This document shows positions 31,336-42,697 of a stretch of DNA of 64,000 nucleotides, in pieces. The position numbers and the translations under genes were made by a program. This stretch comes from Cycas panzhihuaensis (lineage: Eukaryota; Cycadophyta): positions 37,455,741 to 37,519,740 of the forward strand of contig CM041465.1 in the NCBI GenBank assembly GCA_023213395.1. The letters are read 5' to 3'. Every line of letters starts with the position of its first letter. Within the stretch, counting starts at the first letter, position 1. The notes below the pieces were generated by a model. That model was not told the origin of the DNA and did no database searches. It saw only the letters and a program-made list of their open reading frames with translations.

Positions 31336-32790
31336 GACTCCACAGTGGACTTTTGATTATCAGCGTATGCTCCTTAATCAGTATTAGTGTATCCATATAA
31401 CTTTATCTCTTCACTAAGAAGGTATTTGAGACCAAGATTTAGTGTCCCCTTCAAATACTTTAGAATCTGCTTTGCTACAACCTAATATGGTTTTTGAGGA
31501 TTCTGCATATATCAAAAAACCAATTTAACATTATAGGTGATATCTAGTCTCATATGAGTCAAATAGATTAGACTCCCTACTAACTAATGATATAATATTC
31601 CATCTACAGATGGTTTGACCACGTCTTTCTGTAGCCTTGTGCCCTTAGCATATGGTGTTGCAACTAACTTACAATCTTGCATCCTGAACTTCTCTAGTAG
31701 GTTCTTCACATGCTATGTCTGCAACAACATGATCTGATCTTCCATTTGCTTGACTTCAATGCCCAAGAAGTAGTGTAGAGGCCCGAGGTCTGTCATATCA
31801 AAGGTAGCTCCCAAATTATCCTTGACTATGACAATAATCTTATTACAGTTGCCTCCGATGAGTATATCATCTACATACAACACAATAACTACTATTAAGG
31901 TCCTGTTATTTTTCACATACAGATTTGACTCTAAATCTATAAGAACAAATCCTTCTTCTTTCAACTTGGCATCAATCTTCTCATACCAAGCATGAGGTGC
32001 TTATTTCAATCCATAGAGTGATTTCTTCAAACAACACAGAAGATATTCTTGGCCTTTCTTAATGAATCCTAGAGGTTATGACTTATAAATCTCATCTTTT
32101 AGATCTCCATTAAGAAATTTAGACTTAATGTCCATCTGGTGTAACTCCCAAGCCTATGTATCTGCTAAAGAAATGATTAACCAGACTGTCATTATCTTGG
32201 AGGCTAGTACAAATGTCTCATCATAATCAATTCTTTCTTTTTTCTTAAACCCTTGAGTGACAAGTCTGGCCTTGTACTTGTCCACCTCTCTATTGGAGCA
32301 AAATGTTGTCTTATAGACCCAATTGCATCCAACTAGGTTCTTCTTTAGAGGTAAAGGGACCAAATATTGTGTGGCATTGTTTATAATTGAGCTATACTCT
32401 TCCTCTATTACAACTCTCCATTATGGATCATCCTTCACTTTGTCATACGAAACAAAATCATTGGAGTTGTTGGTGTCTACTAGCAGAGCCCAACTAACAT
32501 GCTAGCTTTATATTCTTCTGTCATTGACAAGGTTCTACATCACCACTCTAAAATCCTCTATCATCTTCCTTACCTATAATAGTATAAAAGGACTTGGTGC
32601 TATAGGTACTTCTTCATATGATAGCTCCTCACTATTATTCGCTACACTCAGTCTAGTGTCCTCTTAAATTCTGACGAGTAGCTCATTATCCTCTTCAGTT
32701 GTTGAATTGATAATGGAAGTAGTAGGAGGTAAAAAGGCTCTTCAGATGACTTCTCAGCACGATACATCATTGACTCATCAAATTTAATAT
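31335..32790 (-). pseudogene. Copia E reverse transcriptase
   Basis: The minus strand reads L-V-G-C-N-W-V-Y-K-T, then V-D-K-Y-K-A-R-L-V-T-Q-G-F, then D-Y-D-E-T-F, then L-E-S-N-L-Y-V-K, then V-I-V-L-Y-V-D-D-I-L-I-G-G (active site intact), then D-M-T-D-L-G-P-L-H-Y-F-L-G-I-E-V. The thumb follows, L-K-G-T-L-N-L-G-L-K-Y, then the start of RNase H, K-S-T. A gap near 32050-32150 and stops show decay. D-M-x-D-L-G-x-L-x-Y-F-L-G is diagnostic of Copia. Confidence 0.88.
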
Positions 32791-33649
32791 CATGACTAAT
32801 CATAATTCTTCTCCCTTATGGATCCCATAGTTTATAAGCTTTCCTTTGATTAAAATACCCCACGAATATGCACTTCAAACTCTTACTATCTAGCCTCTTG
32901 TGACCTTTGTTTGGGATGTGTATATATTTAATACATCCAAATGTTTTAAAATGACCAATGATAGGTTTATGACTAGTCCATTTCTCTTTGGGGGTCATGC
33001 ATCAAACTAATTGAGTGGGTACCCTGTTTAGAATATAAACATTAGTCACAACAGCTTTTGCCCAAAACATCGGTGGCAAGTTTTTTGAATGCGTCGTACA
33101 CCTTGCCATCTTTATCATGGTATAAATTTTTCTCTCTATAATACCATTTTGTTGTGGGATATATATGATAGTAAACTCTTATTTTATATCATGATTCTAG
33201 TAGAACTAATTAAATGCATTATTATCTTATTCCTTTCTATTATCACTCCTCAATGTTTTAATTTATGTATTATTTTCATTTTAAACATTAACTTTTCAAT
33301 AATGAAAGAAGTCAAATACCTATTGCTTGTTTTTTAGGAAATACACCTAAGCCTTCCAAGTGTAGTTGTCTACAAACACTAAGGTATATTGAGCTCCAGA
33401 TATTGAAGGGTTTGAAAGTGGTCTCATCATGTTTGTATATACAAGTTCAAGCTTCTTTTTGGCTCTCCAAGAATTATGCCAAGCAAAAAGATAGTGATGA
33501 TGCTTCCCATATATACACCTTTCACAAATACCATCTAAACAAGAAATAAATGATAATCCTTCTACCATTTTTAATCTTTTCAACAATACGATGCTTCTAT
33601 AATTAAAGTGACCTAGGTGACCATGCCACAACTTACTCATATCATCCAC
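32791..33649 (-). pseudogene. Copia E GAG-pre-integrase and integrase
   Basis: From 33649 down: L-W-H-G-H-L-G-H-F-N-Y-R-S-I, then C-E-R-C-I-Y-G-K-H, then L-E-L-V-Y-T-N-M-M-R-P, then Y-T-L-V-F-V-D-N-Y-T. The catalytic region continues L-R-S-D-N-R-K-E and P-Q-Q-N-G-I-I-E-R-K-I, so the second D and the E remain. At 32998-32816 the tail reads F-K-T-F-G-C-I-K-Y-I-H-I-P and C-I-F-V-G-Y-F-N. The first D region is V-D-N-Y, also intact. Confidence 0.86.
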
Positions 33650-34885
33650 ACTAGAAATAAAAGCATAGGACTTCTTTTAGGATTGAAATTTTTTAAATAC
33701 CAAAAAATTATCTCTAACTTTCTCAGTAGTAATGATAGAGAAATTATGTTTAGGATCCTTAATAAAACATCTATCTTTAGAAAGCTCCATCTTCATTCCT
33801 TGTTAGCAAATTTCTTGGGTTGAAAGTATATTCAACTACCTCTTGGGTACATAATAGACCCAATTAACCTTACCACTTACCAAGGATGCATCACCAACAC
33901 CTTCAACTGGTAATATGCAAGCATCTCCAAGGATAATCTTAGCACCATTATGATCTACACTCCATGCATCAAAGTTTTACTTATAGAAAGAGATGTACTT
34001 CTATGCTCTAGAGTCCAATATCCAATAGTCTCCCTAACTTGAATTAGCTAACAAGGCTAACACTCGGATAGAGTGTGCCGCTATACTCTTCCCTTTATCA
34101 TCTTGGCTAACTTTGTGTTTGTCCCGTCTTTTGAATTAACAGTTCTTATCCATTTGGACTTCCTTCTTGTAGTAGTTACATTTGCTTGTGAATTTCTTCT
34201 TCTCTTGAGATTCTTTCCCAGACTTTTGTATAAACTCCTCCTAAATGGGCTTTGTCCTCTGTGTCTTCATGACTAAGGCATGACTTGATTCAGAACCTCT
34301 AAGAATCCCATGATGTTTTAACTTGGAATTTTCTACTAGAATAAGATTCTTTATACCATCAAATATCTTGCCTTCTATCACTTCATCTCTGCTATAGATG
34401 GTTTAGAAAGTGGCAAATGCAACTGGCAGTTTTGATATAACTATTACAAATAATAGCATATCATCGATCAAATTTACTTTCAACTCCTCTAGCTTGTTCT
34501 TCAAGTTAGTGAATTTATTCAGGTAGGCTCATATATTGGTCTCATCTTCCATTGTAGAATTGAAAAGCTCTAACATTAAAGTCAACCATCTATCTATCTT
34601 CTTTCTTTCAAACGTTTCTTACAATTTTACTCAGATTTTGTTTGGTTGATCAAGGTTATGAACCAACGCCCTTTAGTCTAGCACCATTGGCAGTTTTAAC
34701 AATCAAACTGTTATGAACTACTTCTCCTAATGTCAAATACATTCCTTATAATCGAGCAAAATTACATCCACTTTTGCCTTAGTTATTTCCAAGAGTTGAT
34801 TCACCATTAATATGAACTCCATGTTAACCTTCTACTCAATGAAGTTATTACCATTAAAGATGACTTTTGGCATCAAGCAATCCAT
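33650..34885 (-). pseudogene. Copia E gag and protease
   Basis: ATG 34885 begins M-D-C-L-M-P-K-V-I-F-N-G-N-N-F-I-E, stop, K-V-N-M-E, the Copia gag start (F-x-G-x-N-F-x-x-W-K-x-x-M-E with the W codon now a stop). Near 34010 the protease reads W-I-L-D-S-R-A, where the active-site G is R, followed by I-I-L-G-D and V-N-W-V-Y-Y-V-P. The zinc knuckle between them is not readable. Confidence 0.78.
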
Positions 34886-36172
34886 TCTCAAGAAACAAGC
34901 TTAAAAAACAAATCAATATTGCCAAACTACTAGACTTATAGTCTTTTAAACAACACCCACTTCACTGTGTTCACCACCTTCATAAGCACATCACTAGAGC
35001 TCACTAAACAATGGTTATACAAGTTAGAACCACCTACCAATAATCAACCTCTTATTAATAGGATTTAATATTTTTCTCAAAATATTCAAAAAATGCTTAA
35101 AAAATAACTCAAAATACCTTAACATATGCTTCACTGAGAAGAGATTATCATACAACAATGGTCATATGGTCCTCCAAGTTAGATTTAATAAAAAATGGCT
35201 CTAAAATGATCTTAAAGAACAGTAACAATGCTCAATGTATTCACCAAGTAATATTTCAATAGTGTTTTCAAAGGTTACAAGAGTCACTTTATATATGGAA
35301 TATATTAAAAGGCATATTCCTAATGTGGTAATTGTTTATAAAGGTTTCATGCCTTTTCACATAACCCACATGTCTCAAATCAAGATAAAATATAATTTAA
35401 GGGCTGACTGAGGTTTAATCTCCTTAATATATATTGACCAAAGATTATTACATGATTTTAGATTTTACAGAATGCATGTTAAGAGGTATGGCAACCATAT
35501 GAGGGGTTATGGCCTATGCAGGTCCACTAAAGTGCCCATAGTATATCTACACCACTACGACTGGTAAAACATGGTTACATGAGGTCCAACAATCATACAA
35601 GAGGCTCCTGGTCCACTCTTAGGCAAATATCTCACACATAGATGAGAAAGAAAGGGTTGCAAGCTTACACAATGTTGCCTACACTCAACACTCAACCATA
35701 TACACCAAACAGTCTAAGGTACATCAATAATTACTCCACAACAACATTCTTAAGGATAAAAAAACTCCTCAACATGATACAATCTTGTTTTCAATTAAGG
35801 TATTCTGATTACTTCAGTGAAAACTTACTTGTATGATGCATGGTTGCCCTTACTACTATTAAATCTCTACCATAGCATGCTTTGTTGGCCTTAGGCAATG
35901 CCAAATTCACCAACTGGCTTTGGATGACCTCTAATAAGCTAACTCAATCCACAAAAATGGCTTGCAAGTCTGAATTTTGATCCTAATACTGCATTCAACT
36001 TTGTTAATAGGTGAATTTCACCTTCTCAATCACCGTTGAACATTGTGCCTACTCTTGCAAGTTTTCAGAGAAGATAAGTCCTTAAGAAATCTTGGGTTTT
36101 AATAACATCACCTAGAAATCTACAATTCCATCACTCTGCTTAACTTTGACCTTAGTTGTGTAGGAACATACA
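34886..36172 (-). other. Leader of Copia E
   Basis: 1.3 kb between the primer-binding site and gag. AT-rich, no gene seen on either strand. Confidence 0.55.
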
Positions 36173-36184
36173 GCTATGATACCA
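36173..36184 (-). promoter_or_regulatory. Primer-binding site of Copia E
   Basis: Minus-strand TGGTATCATAGC, one change from the Met-type site, directly after LTR end TTAACA. Confidence 0.85.
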
Positions 36185-36655
36185 TGTTAAGAAATATGAA
36201 TGAATGCATACATGTTTACATTCACAGAATCTTTTACCATACATAACAAGCAAATAAGATAAACACAGAAAATATTTACGTAAGAAACCCTTTCGAAAAA
36301 AATCCCACCACAAAATGGCTTTAGGATATTTTTAATCCCTTAAGAGGTGTCAACCATTAAGGGTTGCGTCTTTTCACATAACTCACACTATTTCATTAAT
36401 CGCATTAATTAAACCATCACATTAATATTAATAAGTGGCTTAATAATTAACTACTATGCTAACACTAAGGCTCTCAAATCATAATGAAAATATGTAAAGT
36501 ATCCTTTGAGATGAATCTAGACTTTGCTCTATGTTTCTCTTGGCTCGAAATGAGAAAAATAATGCTTCTATGTCTATATATGTCCATGTGACCTTCCGTG
36601 AGTGAATCAATTTAAACAATTCATTTTTTTATAGTTTATAGCTTCAAATGACTTT
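36185..36655 (-). repeat. 5' LTR of Copia E, inner part
   Basis: The minus strand ends TTCTTAACA at the primer-binding site. It has a TATATAGAC box near 36570. It is broken by the G3 LTR and probably continues at 43193, but its outer end cannot be fixed because no second copy is present. Confidence 0.65.
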
Positions 36656-39149
36656 TAAGAATATGGGCATTTACTTTTGGAATCGCATCTGCGTGATGGT
36701 AACTACACTCAATAGGGGATAGGGTAGTCAACGGCAAAATTCGGAATGTAAGTATGATCCTACAAGTGGAAGAAAACACCGCACAGGGCGTCCGTGCATT
36801 GGAACACAGGTTTGGGACCCATGAATGGCATAAAACTTCCTCGAAGTAGCTTAACTCTTTGGTTTAGTGGGTGATACACGAGTGAGGTATCTCGAATAGC
36901 CCTAGGAGGCGAGATCCCCCAACCCTTGGATGGCCAGAAGGAAAAAGGGAGACCCACAGAAGGAGAGGTCCCTTATGAGCAAGGAACGTGACACTAGTAT
37001 GGCAGGCACAGACAGATGATAAAAGAGTGTACAATAGGTGCAAGTGGGACACCCTGGGTCAACAAACCTAGGGTAGGCCTAAAGGAAGAGAAGGGGGCAG
37101 AAAAAGAGGAATCTTTGCCATGATGCAAAAAAGAGAGGCACAAACCTTGGCAAGGGTGAGGAAAGTTATGTGTGTGTCGGTTGAGGACATGAAGTGTAGA
37201 GGTAGTGGTGGCAAGAGTAATGTTGTGTATACTTTCAAAGGAAGAAAAAGATACAAACTACACACACACACTCTCTCTCTCTTCTTTTTACCAATGAAAT
37301 CTTAGGGAGAAGAAATGTTTCACACACACACAAGCATGCATGCTAACATGATGATGCACCACTAAGGGGATATTTACGATTCGATGAGGAGAGAAAAGGG
37401 GGGAGTGTAATCCCTAATATGCACCTTTCCTAAGAAAGCGCTCATGCGATGTATAAATACAAGATGAATATACGCAGGCAAATTGTTATCTTTCCCCTTT
37501 TATGCAGTTTGTCATCCAAAAATGTACACCTAATGGCAACAAGAAAGGAGAGAGCTAGGTAAGAGGGTATGGTGCATACCTGGAATGTCGCACAGCTAAA
37601 GGAGAACCTTTGTTCGTGTGCCGCGTATGTCTTTGCGTCTTTGCTCAATACGCAGTCGATGTTGGGATGGAGATGGAGCGGGGCTTCCTTACCTTCCCCT
37701 TGTAAAGAGAGAAGCCAAACAGGAAAGAAAATAAAGTAAATGACTATGAAAGAAAGTGGAAAAGCGATAAAGAAAAAGAAGAGGGTAAGGGTTTACCCGG
37801 ATAGGAGTGTTTCCTTCTCCTTATAAGTATTGCCGCATAACCTACACCCACAAAGAACTTCACCTTCCCAAGAGGGGCCGCTAAGAAGCAAAGTAGATAT
37901 ATACACAACAATATAAAACCAAGTGCTAAAATATAGTGTGTTATGTTAGTCAATCCACCACAAAGAACAACTCTGTAAAGCCCTAAAGAAAGCACCAATG
38001 CATGCCAAGCAAAGAGGAGGTTAGCCTCGGAATGGCTAACCCTCCTACCAACGCACCTTAACGCTACCCCAAGGTGCAGGGAACAACAAATCAGAACAGC
38101 CTATGGGCAAAATATGGAAATGGAAATGAATGTTGTAAGGATTACATAAGTCACCTACGTTGCAAGGATGCTACAAGTAGTAAATCACAATGCAGGCTAT
38201 GCCAAAGCCAAAAAGAGTATTATGCACCATTCAGGGCTGAGAGAGGCCCAAAAAGGGGGTATGCAAGCTTGAGATCAGTGCAACAAGTGTTGCACATGCT
38301 AAAACCCAGGGCAGGTCCAGTCTCAAAGACTCTTGGATGGCCCAAGGAAGGCATAGATGAAGGAGAGGAAGGAGGAGCAGGGGTTTGCCCTTGAGGAGCA
38401 GGCTTAGTGGGTACGGATCCTGCCTTACTTCCTTCTACTCACACCTTGTGAACCCTCTCTTGTAGCCTTCTTGGAGAAAACTAAGAGAGGTTGAGAGATG
38501 ACTAAGGTACAAGAAATAGTAAATAGAAACAATGGTTTTTTCATGTAGCAAAACACAAAGAAATGATTTGTATGCTTAAAGGACTTGCGTTTGCAAAGTA
38601 AACCCAAAGTAGAAGGTGGCAAAAGGTGTGGGATACTTGTTGGACTATGTGAGGAGCATGTTTGCCTCTGTAGACAATAAAAAGTGGCATGTTGGAGGAG
38701 CTTACAGGCTTTCTTTGAGTTGTAGGAGGAGTATGCTTGCTGAAGACTGAGAGAGAAGTGTGGAGGCCACACCTGGGCATGGATCTATGCTTGGAGGTGT
38801 TAATGAAGGAGCTCACTCCCACGAACCAGTGCTTCAACAGGTAAATCTCAGGTTGGTGCAGCAAAAAACTCAGATATGTAGGCATTTCTACAAGGCGTTC
38901 CTGTGAGAAGAGAAGGAAAGAGTCTCAAGAGGTGATGGAAGAGAGACAAAAATGAGTTTTTTTGGACTTTATACCTAGCCCTAGCCCTAATTGAGCAATT
39001 AGGGTTAGTCTAGAGCTTCGGTGGTGACTAATCCACGTGGCAATTCCACGAAAAATGCAAGAATTGCCATGGAAGATTTAAAAAATAGTGATAAACAATC
39101 GCACCGTGGTAAACTTTGTGGTACCGCTAAGTTTGCAGCGGTGCAGACC

Positions 39150-39556
39150 TGTTGGAGTGTAATGTCATCACTCAACTCCCTCTTACCTACCAGGATTGTG
39201 CATCTCAATTTAGACATGTGATGCTCAACATGTCAAGGTAAGTTAAGATAAGTTGAGTTAGTTTCATTTGAGTTAAGTTGTATTATTTTATTATTAATTT
39301 GAATTCAGGGGTTGATGAGTTTCCCTCCTCCCCCAAACTATAAATGTTAAGGGGTGTACAACCCTGGTGTCTTTAGACACCGCCTACCTTTGAGGAAATT
39401 TGTAATACTCATTATTGCTACAATGGATTGAACAACAAGGCTTTCATGTTCTTTATGCTATTGTGATTGTGACACATTGATGTATTGATGCAATACTGGT
39501 TTATGGTTATTTGATATATGTTCTGACCTGTTCTCCTGCTAGTTTATATTCCTTCA
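39150..39556 (+). repeat. 5' LTR of TRG-B
   Basis: Starts TGTTGGAGTG; ends CCTTCA at 39556 by the TG/CA rule, though similarity with the 3' copy stops at 39550. It contains CTATAAATG near 39338, a possible TATA box. Confidence 0.88.
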
Positions 39557-39558
39557 TT

Positions 39559-39570
39559 TGGTATCAGAGC
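39559..39570 (+). promoter_or_regulatory. Primer-binding site of TRG-B
   Basis: TGGTATCAGAGC, perfect Met type, 2 nt after the LTR. Confidence 0.92.
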
Positions 39571-41521
39571 CGTTTAGATGCTGCTGGCGCCTTTGCGTTC
39601 CGTCTTGGTCTTCTGTCCATGTTATTGACTACCTTTCTGTTCACCGTTCGCCAATCAGCGCTGTTCCGTTGCGACTGCGTTGATCACCGTTGTGTTTAAT
39701 CGATTATTATTATCGGCACTTCATTATCACCTTTCATTATTGTTGGCTCACCTTTCGGCTTGCCTTCAATTGTTGATTCATTATTCATTGTTGACTTTTC
39801 CGCCTTTATATAGTCTGTGTGGCTTCATTGTGGCTTCATTCAATATTCATATATTAGCTGCCTTCATTCATTGCTGTTCGTCATTGTAATCTGCGACTTC
39901 ATTATTGAGTCCTTTCATTATTGATTATTCATTATTCGTATTGGTTCAGTTTGGCGTTTATTACTCATTATTATACTCACCATATCTCTGTTATCTATTC
40001 GGTTATTACATATATATTGGCCCGTTGGCTTGCGTCATTATTTGACATTTATTATTTGCGTTCTCACTTTTCAACACTTCATTGTTGCAGTTTGAATACT
40101 TTTGAATTTTTTATGTTTTAAACTCGACGAGTGAGTTCACCCTCTTGGCATCAGAGGTCTTTATTGTCTAATTGATCTTGGGTTCAATCTCGGCTCAGTC
40201 CATCTTCAGACCCGCTTTTAAGAACTTTTTTTTTATTTTAAACTTTATTTTTTTCAAAATTTTATTTTTTCATAGAATTATTGGCGCTTTTGTGGCCATA
40301 ACTTCTCGTTGGCTTATCGGTTTCAGACGAAACCTGCCCCAATAGATCAGAAATTTTCTGTACACCAATTTCGACTGGTCATATGACCAATTTGGTGCCA
40401 ATTTAACCCTGTTTCGACCATTTTAACATTAGACTTTCAAAATTTTAGTTTTTTTCGCATTTCTAACAAAATCATTTTTAGAACTGGCTGTCATTTATTA
40501 CTGGTAAACTATTTTTTGCCCAAATTACCTCTATAGTGATCTATGTTGTATAGACTTTAATACCCACTTCTTACTTCAATTTTTTGAGTTCATCTTCATT
40601 AATATTTTAATCGCTGAAATAAAGAATTTAGTTGTTTTTGCCTGTTTCTTAACATCCTACATAAAAATACCTGTTACATTTTTCACTATAACTTTCTCAT
40701 TTTTTATCAGATTTCAATTTCGTCAACTTCATTGGGAAGCTGACTCATTTCTCCTCATTTTGACATATTTTTTTATACATTTTGATATTATCTTCCTAAA
40801 TTTCAAATCAGTCAAAGTTGAGGTATCTCATTGCCCTAAATCTACTATTTTTTACACCTTTTTAAATATATTTTTCAAAAATTTTCAATTGAAAGAACAT
40901 TGATTACTTCATAAATAATATTTGATCATTTGTTCAACTTTTTCTAAAGGTTAATTAGTAATTTTTATGCAAATTTTGACTACCCTGCTCCTGATAGGCT
41001 CCATAAGGAGGTCCATACCTTTGCATCATTCAAATTGTGATTAATTGGTACCCGTTTTCAAAACCGTTTATTTCATTGGATTCATACCTTATTAATCTAC
41101 ATATTGGTAAAATTTTAAGTTATTCTGACATTATTCAGTATAGTTTTCAAGCTGTTAAAGTTGAGCATACAAGTACATCCTAATAAACTTGTCTTTTTTT
41201 AAAATTTTTAAGAAAATTCTAGTTTATATCTCATTGTTTAACTCAAGGTTTCTACTTGATCTTTCTACAAGAATTTTAAGCTGTTTCAAACCAGCATTTG
41301 TTCATAAGGCAATATATATTTTTCTCAAATAAAAGTTATTTTTATACAAAAAGGATTTTTCTTTATATTGAAGATTTACATTACTCATTTGAGAAATTGG
41401 CATTTTTTTGAAAACCCTTTATTCTCAAAAGTTTATTTCAAGTTTTGCATAAGTGAAAAAGATTTTTTAAGTTTGCTTTCAAACGCATCAATATTTTCTT
41501 ATTGATTACATTGCTTTCAAA
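39571..41521 (+). other. Untranslated leader of TRG-B
   Basis: 1.95 kb, no domain. 39700-39995 is a low-complexity run built on TTCATTATTG-like words. The remainder is T-rich. Confidence 0.6.
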
Positions 41522-41839
41522 ATGGCACAATTCCCCATTTTTTATGGCCATAACTTTTCACTATGGTATGACACCATGCAAACTTACTTTATTGAACATG
41601 ATCTTTTAAAGTATTTACAACATGAATATGACCTTAGCATTAAAGAAAATTTTAGAAAAGATAATGAAGTTTTAGGTTTATTATTTTGCACTATGACTGA
41701 TGATGTTTTTTCACTGGTTTCTGAATTAACAACATTTAAGTCTATTTGGGATTTATTAATTTTCATTTATGGGGGAGATACCCCCAATGTATTTGATAAA
41801 ATTTTTGATGAGTATGTGAGGCAGTGTATGAGCGGATAG
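41522..41839 (+). CDS. TRG-B gag-like protein (Copia gag N-terminal core)
   Basis: 105 open codons from ATG 41522. Residues 6-30 read I-F-Y-G-H-N-F-S-L-W-Y-D-T-M, matching F-x-G-x-N-F-x-x-W-x-x-x-M. Then L-L-K-Y-L-Q-H-E-Y and M-T-D-D-V-F-S-L-V, then F-K-S-I-W-D-L-L, equal to the A-K-x-x-W-D-x-L block. The end C-M-S-G falls before any zinc knuckle. The protein is shorter than a full Copia gag (250 or more residues), so it is either a minimal capsid piece or a truncated one. The frame is clean over its length. Confidence 0.72.
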   Translation: MAQFPIFYGHNFSLWYDTMQTYFIEHDLLKYLQHEYDLSIKENFRKDNEVLGLLFCTMTDDVFSLVSELTTFKSIWDLLIFIYGGDTPNVFDKIFDEYVRQCMSG

Positions 41840-41842
41840 ATC

Positions 41843-42388
41843 ATGGCGACAACACCCATAAGGATTCGGATCAAATGCGGGACCACCTTGTTGCCTGAGT
41901 TTGATCCTCCATTTGAGGGGGAGAATGAAGATGAATCTGATGATATAACAAAGAATGAACCTGATGATATGATAATTGAATCTGAAGATATGACAAAGAA
42001 TGAACCTGATGATATGACAGTTATTCAAAGTATAAAGATTATAAAAGTTCAAGTTCAAAGCCTTCCTAATGTTCTAGTTGACAAAGTCCAAATTACAACT
42101 ATTCATCTACATTTGCATCAAGTTTCATCTACTTATAGTCTTCCTACATCATTCTATGATAAAGAGATATATGTGACTATAAGGGTGAGAAGAGTTGATA
42201 AAGATCAAGATCAGAATTTCAAAGTTTTTTTCAAGTACCAATTCCACAAGTTCAAGGAAAATACACAAGTGTTCGTGATGACATTAAGGGGGAGAATGTT
42301 GGAGTGTAATGTCATCACTCAACTCCCTCTTACCTACCAGGATTGTGCACCTCAATTTAGACATATGATGCTCAACATGTCAAGGTAA
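41843..42388 (+). CDS. TRG-B acidic ORF reading into the 3' LTR
   Basis: 181 codons starting 3 bp after the gag stop. Residues 35-65 are acidic and contain a tandem unit T-K-N-E-P-D-D-M twice; the middle part is Q/H/S-rich. The last 31 or so residues cross the polypurine tract and are encoded by the 3' LTR, so the natural end may once have been earlier. Same place and character as the acidic ORFs of TRG-A; no known domain. It could be a decayed gag extension. Confidence 0.5.
   Translation: MATTPIRIRIKCGTTLLPEFDPPFEGENEDESDDITKNEPDDMIIESEDMTKNEPDDMTVIQSIKIIKVQVQSLPNVLVDKVQITTIHLHLHQVSSTYSLPTSFYDKEIYVTIRVRRVDKDQDQNFKVFFKYQFHKFKENTQVFVMTLRGRMLECNVITQLPLTYQDCAPQFRHMMLNMSR
42283..42296 (+). promoter_or_regulatory. 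Polypurine tract of TRG-B
   Basis: ATTAAGGGGGAGAA immediately before the TGTTGG of the 3' LTR; the first 12 bases equal the TRG-A tract. Confidence 0.85.
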
Positions 42389-42697
42389 GTTAAGGTAAAT
42401 TGAGTTAGTTTCATTTGAGTTAAGTTGCATTATTTTATTATTAATTTGAATTCAGGGGTTGAGGAGTTTCCCTCCTCCCCCAAACTATAAATGTTAAGGA
42501 GTGTACAACCCTAGTGTCTTTAGACACCGCCTACCTTTGAGGAGATTTGTAATGCTCATTATTGCTACAATGGATTGAACAACAAGGCTTTCATGTTCTT
42601 TATGCTATTGTGATTGTGACACATTGATGTATTGATGCAATACTGGTTTATGGTTATTTGATATATGTTCTGACCTATTCTCCTGCTAGTTTATATT
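42297..42697 (+). repeat. 3' LTR of TRG-B
   Basis: Gap-free partner of 39150-39550; the following bases return to G3 LTR sequence. Confidence 0.9.

Larger units (their letters stand above)
31335..36184 (-). mobile_element. Copia retrotransposon E, internal region, 3'-truncated
   Basis: Minus strand, 5' to 3': primer-binding site 36184-36173, leader, gag from ATG 34885, protease, GAG-pre-integrase, integrase, RT, and the first few residues of RNase H (A-Y-A-D-N-Q-K-S-T) at about 31370-31335. There the match stops and G2 LTR sequence begins. Many stops occur, though several stretches of 60-100 codons remain open. Confidence 0.88.
39150..42697 (+). mobile_element. TRG-B, second non-autonomous gag-only LTR element
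   Basis: Two LTRs of 401 alignable bp each, without length difference and with 11 mismatches (ten transitions); primer-binding site TGGTATCAGAGC; 1.95-kb leader; a Copia-type gag ORF; an acidic ORF; the tract ATTAAGGGGGAGAA. No protease, integrase, RT or RNase H. It lies inside the G3 LTR, whose sequence resumes on the far side. No clear target duplication is seen (AGACC left, TAGGA right), and the 3' LTR appears to lack the last 6 bp of the 5' copy. Confidence 0.88.

Noticed and set aside
37442-38885. Minus-strand ORFs in the G3 LTR with hydrophobic or Cys/His-rich content
   Set aside because: They lie within an LTR, are not conserved in the G1 LTR, and have no known motif.
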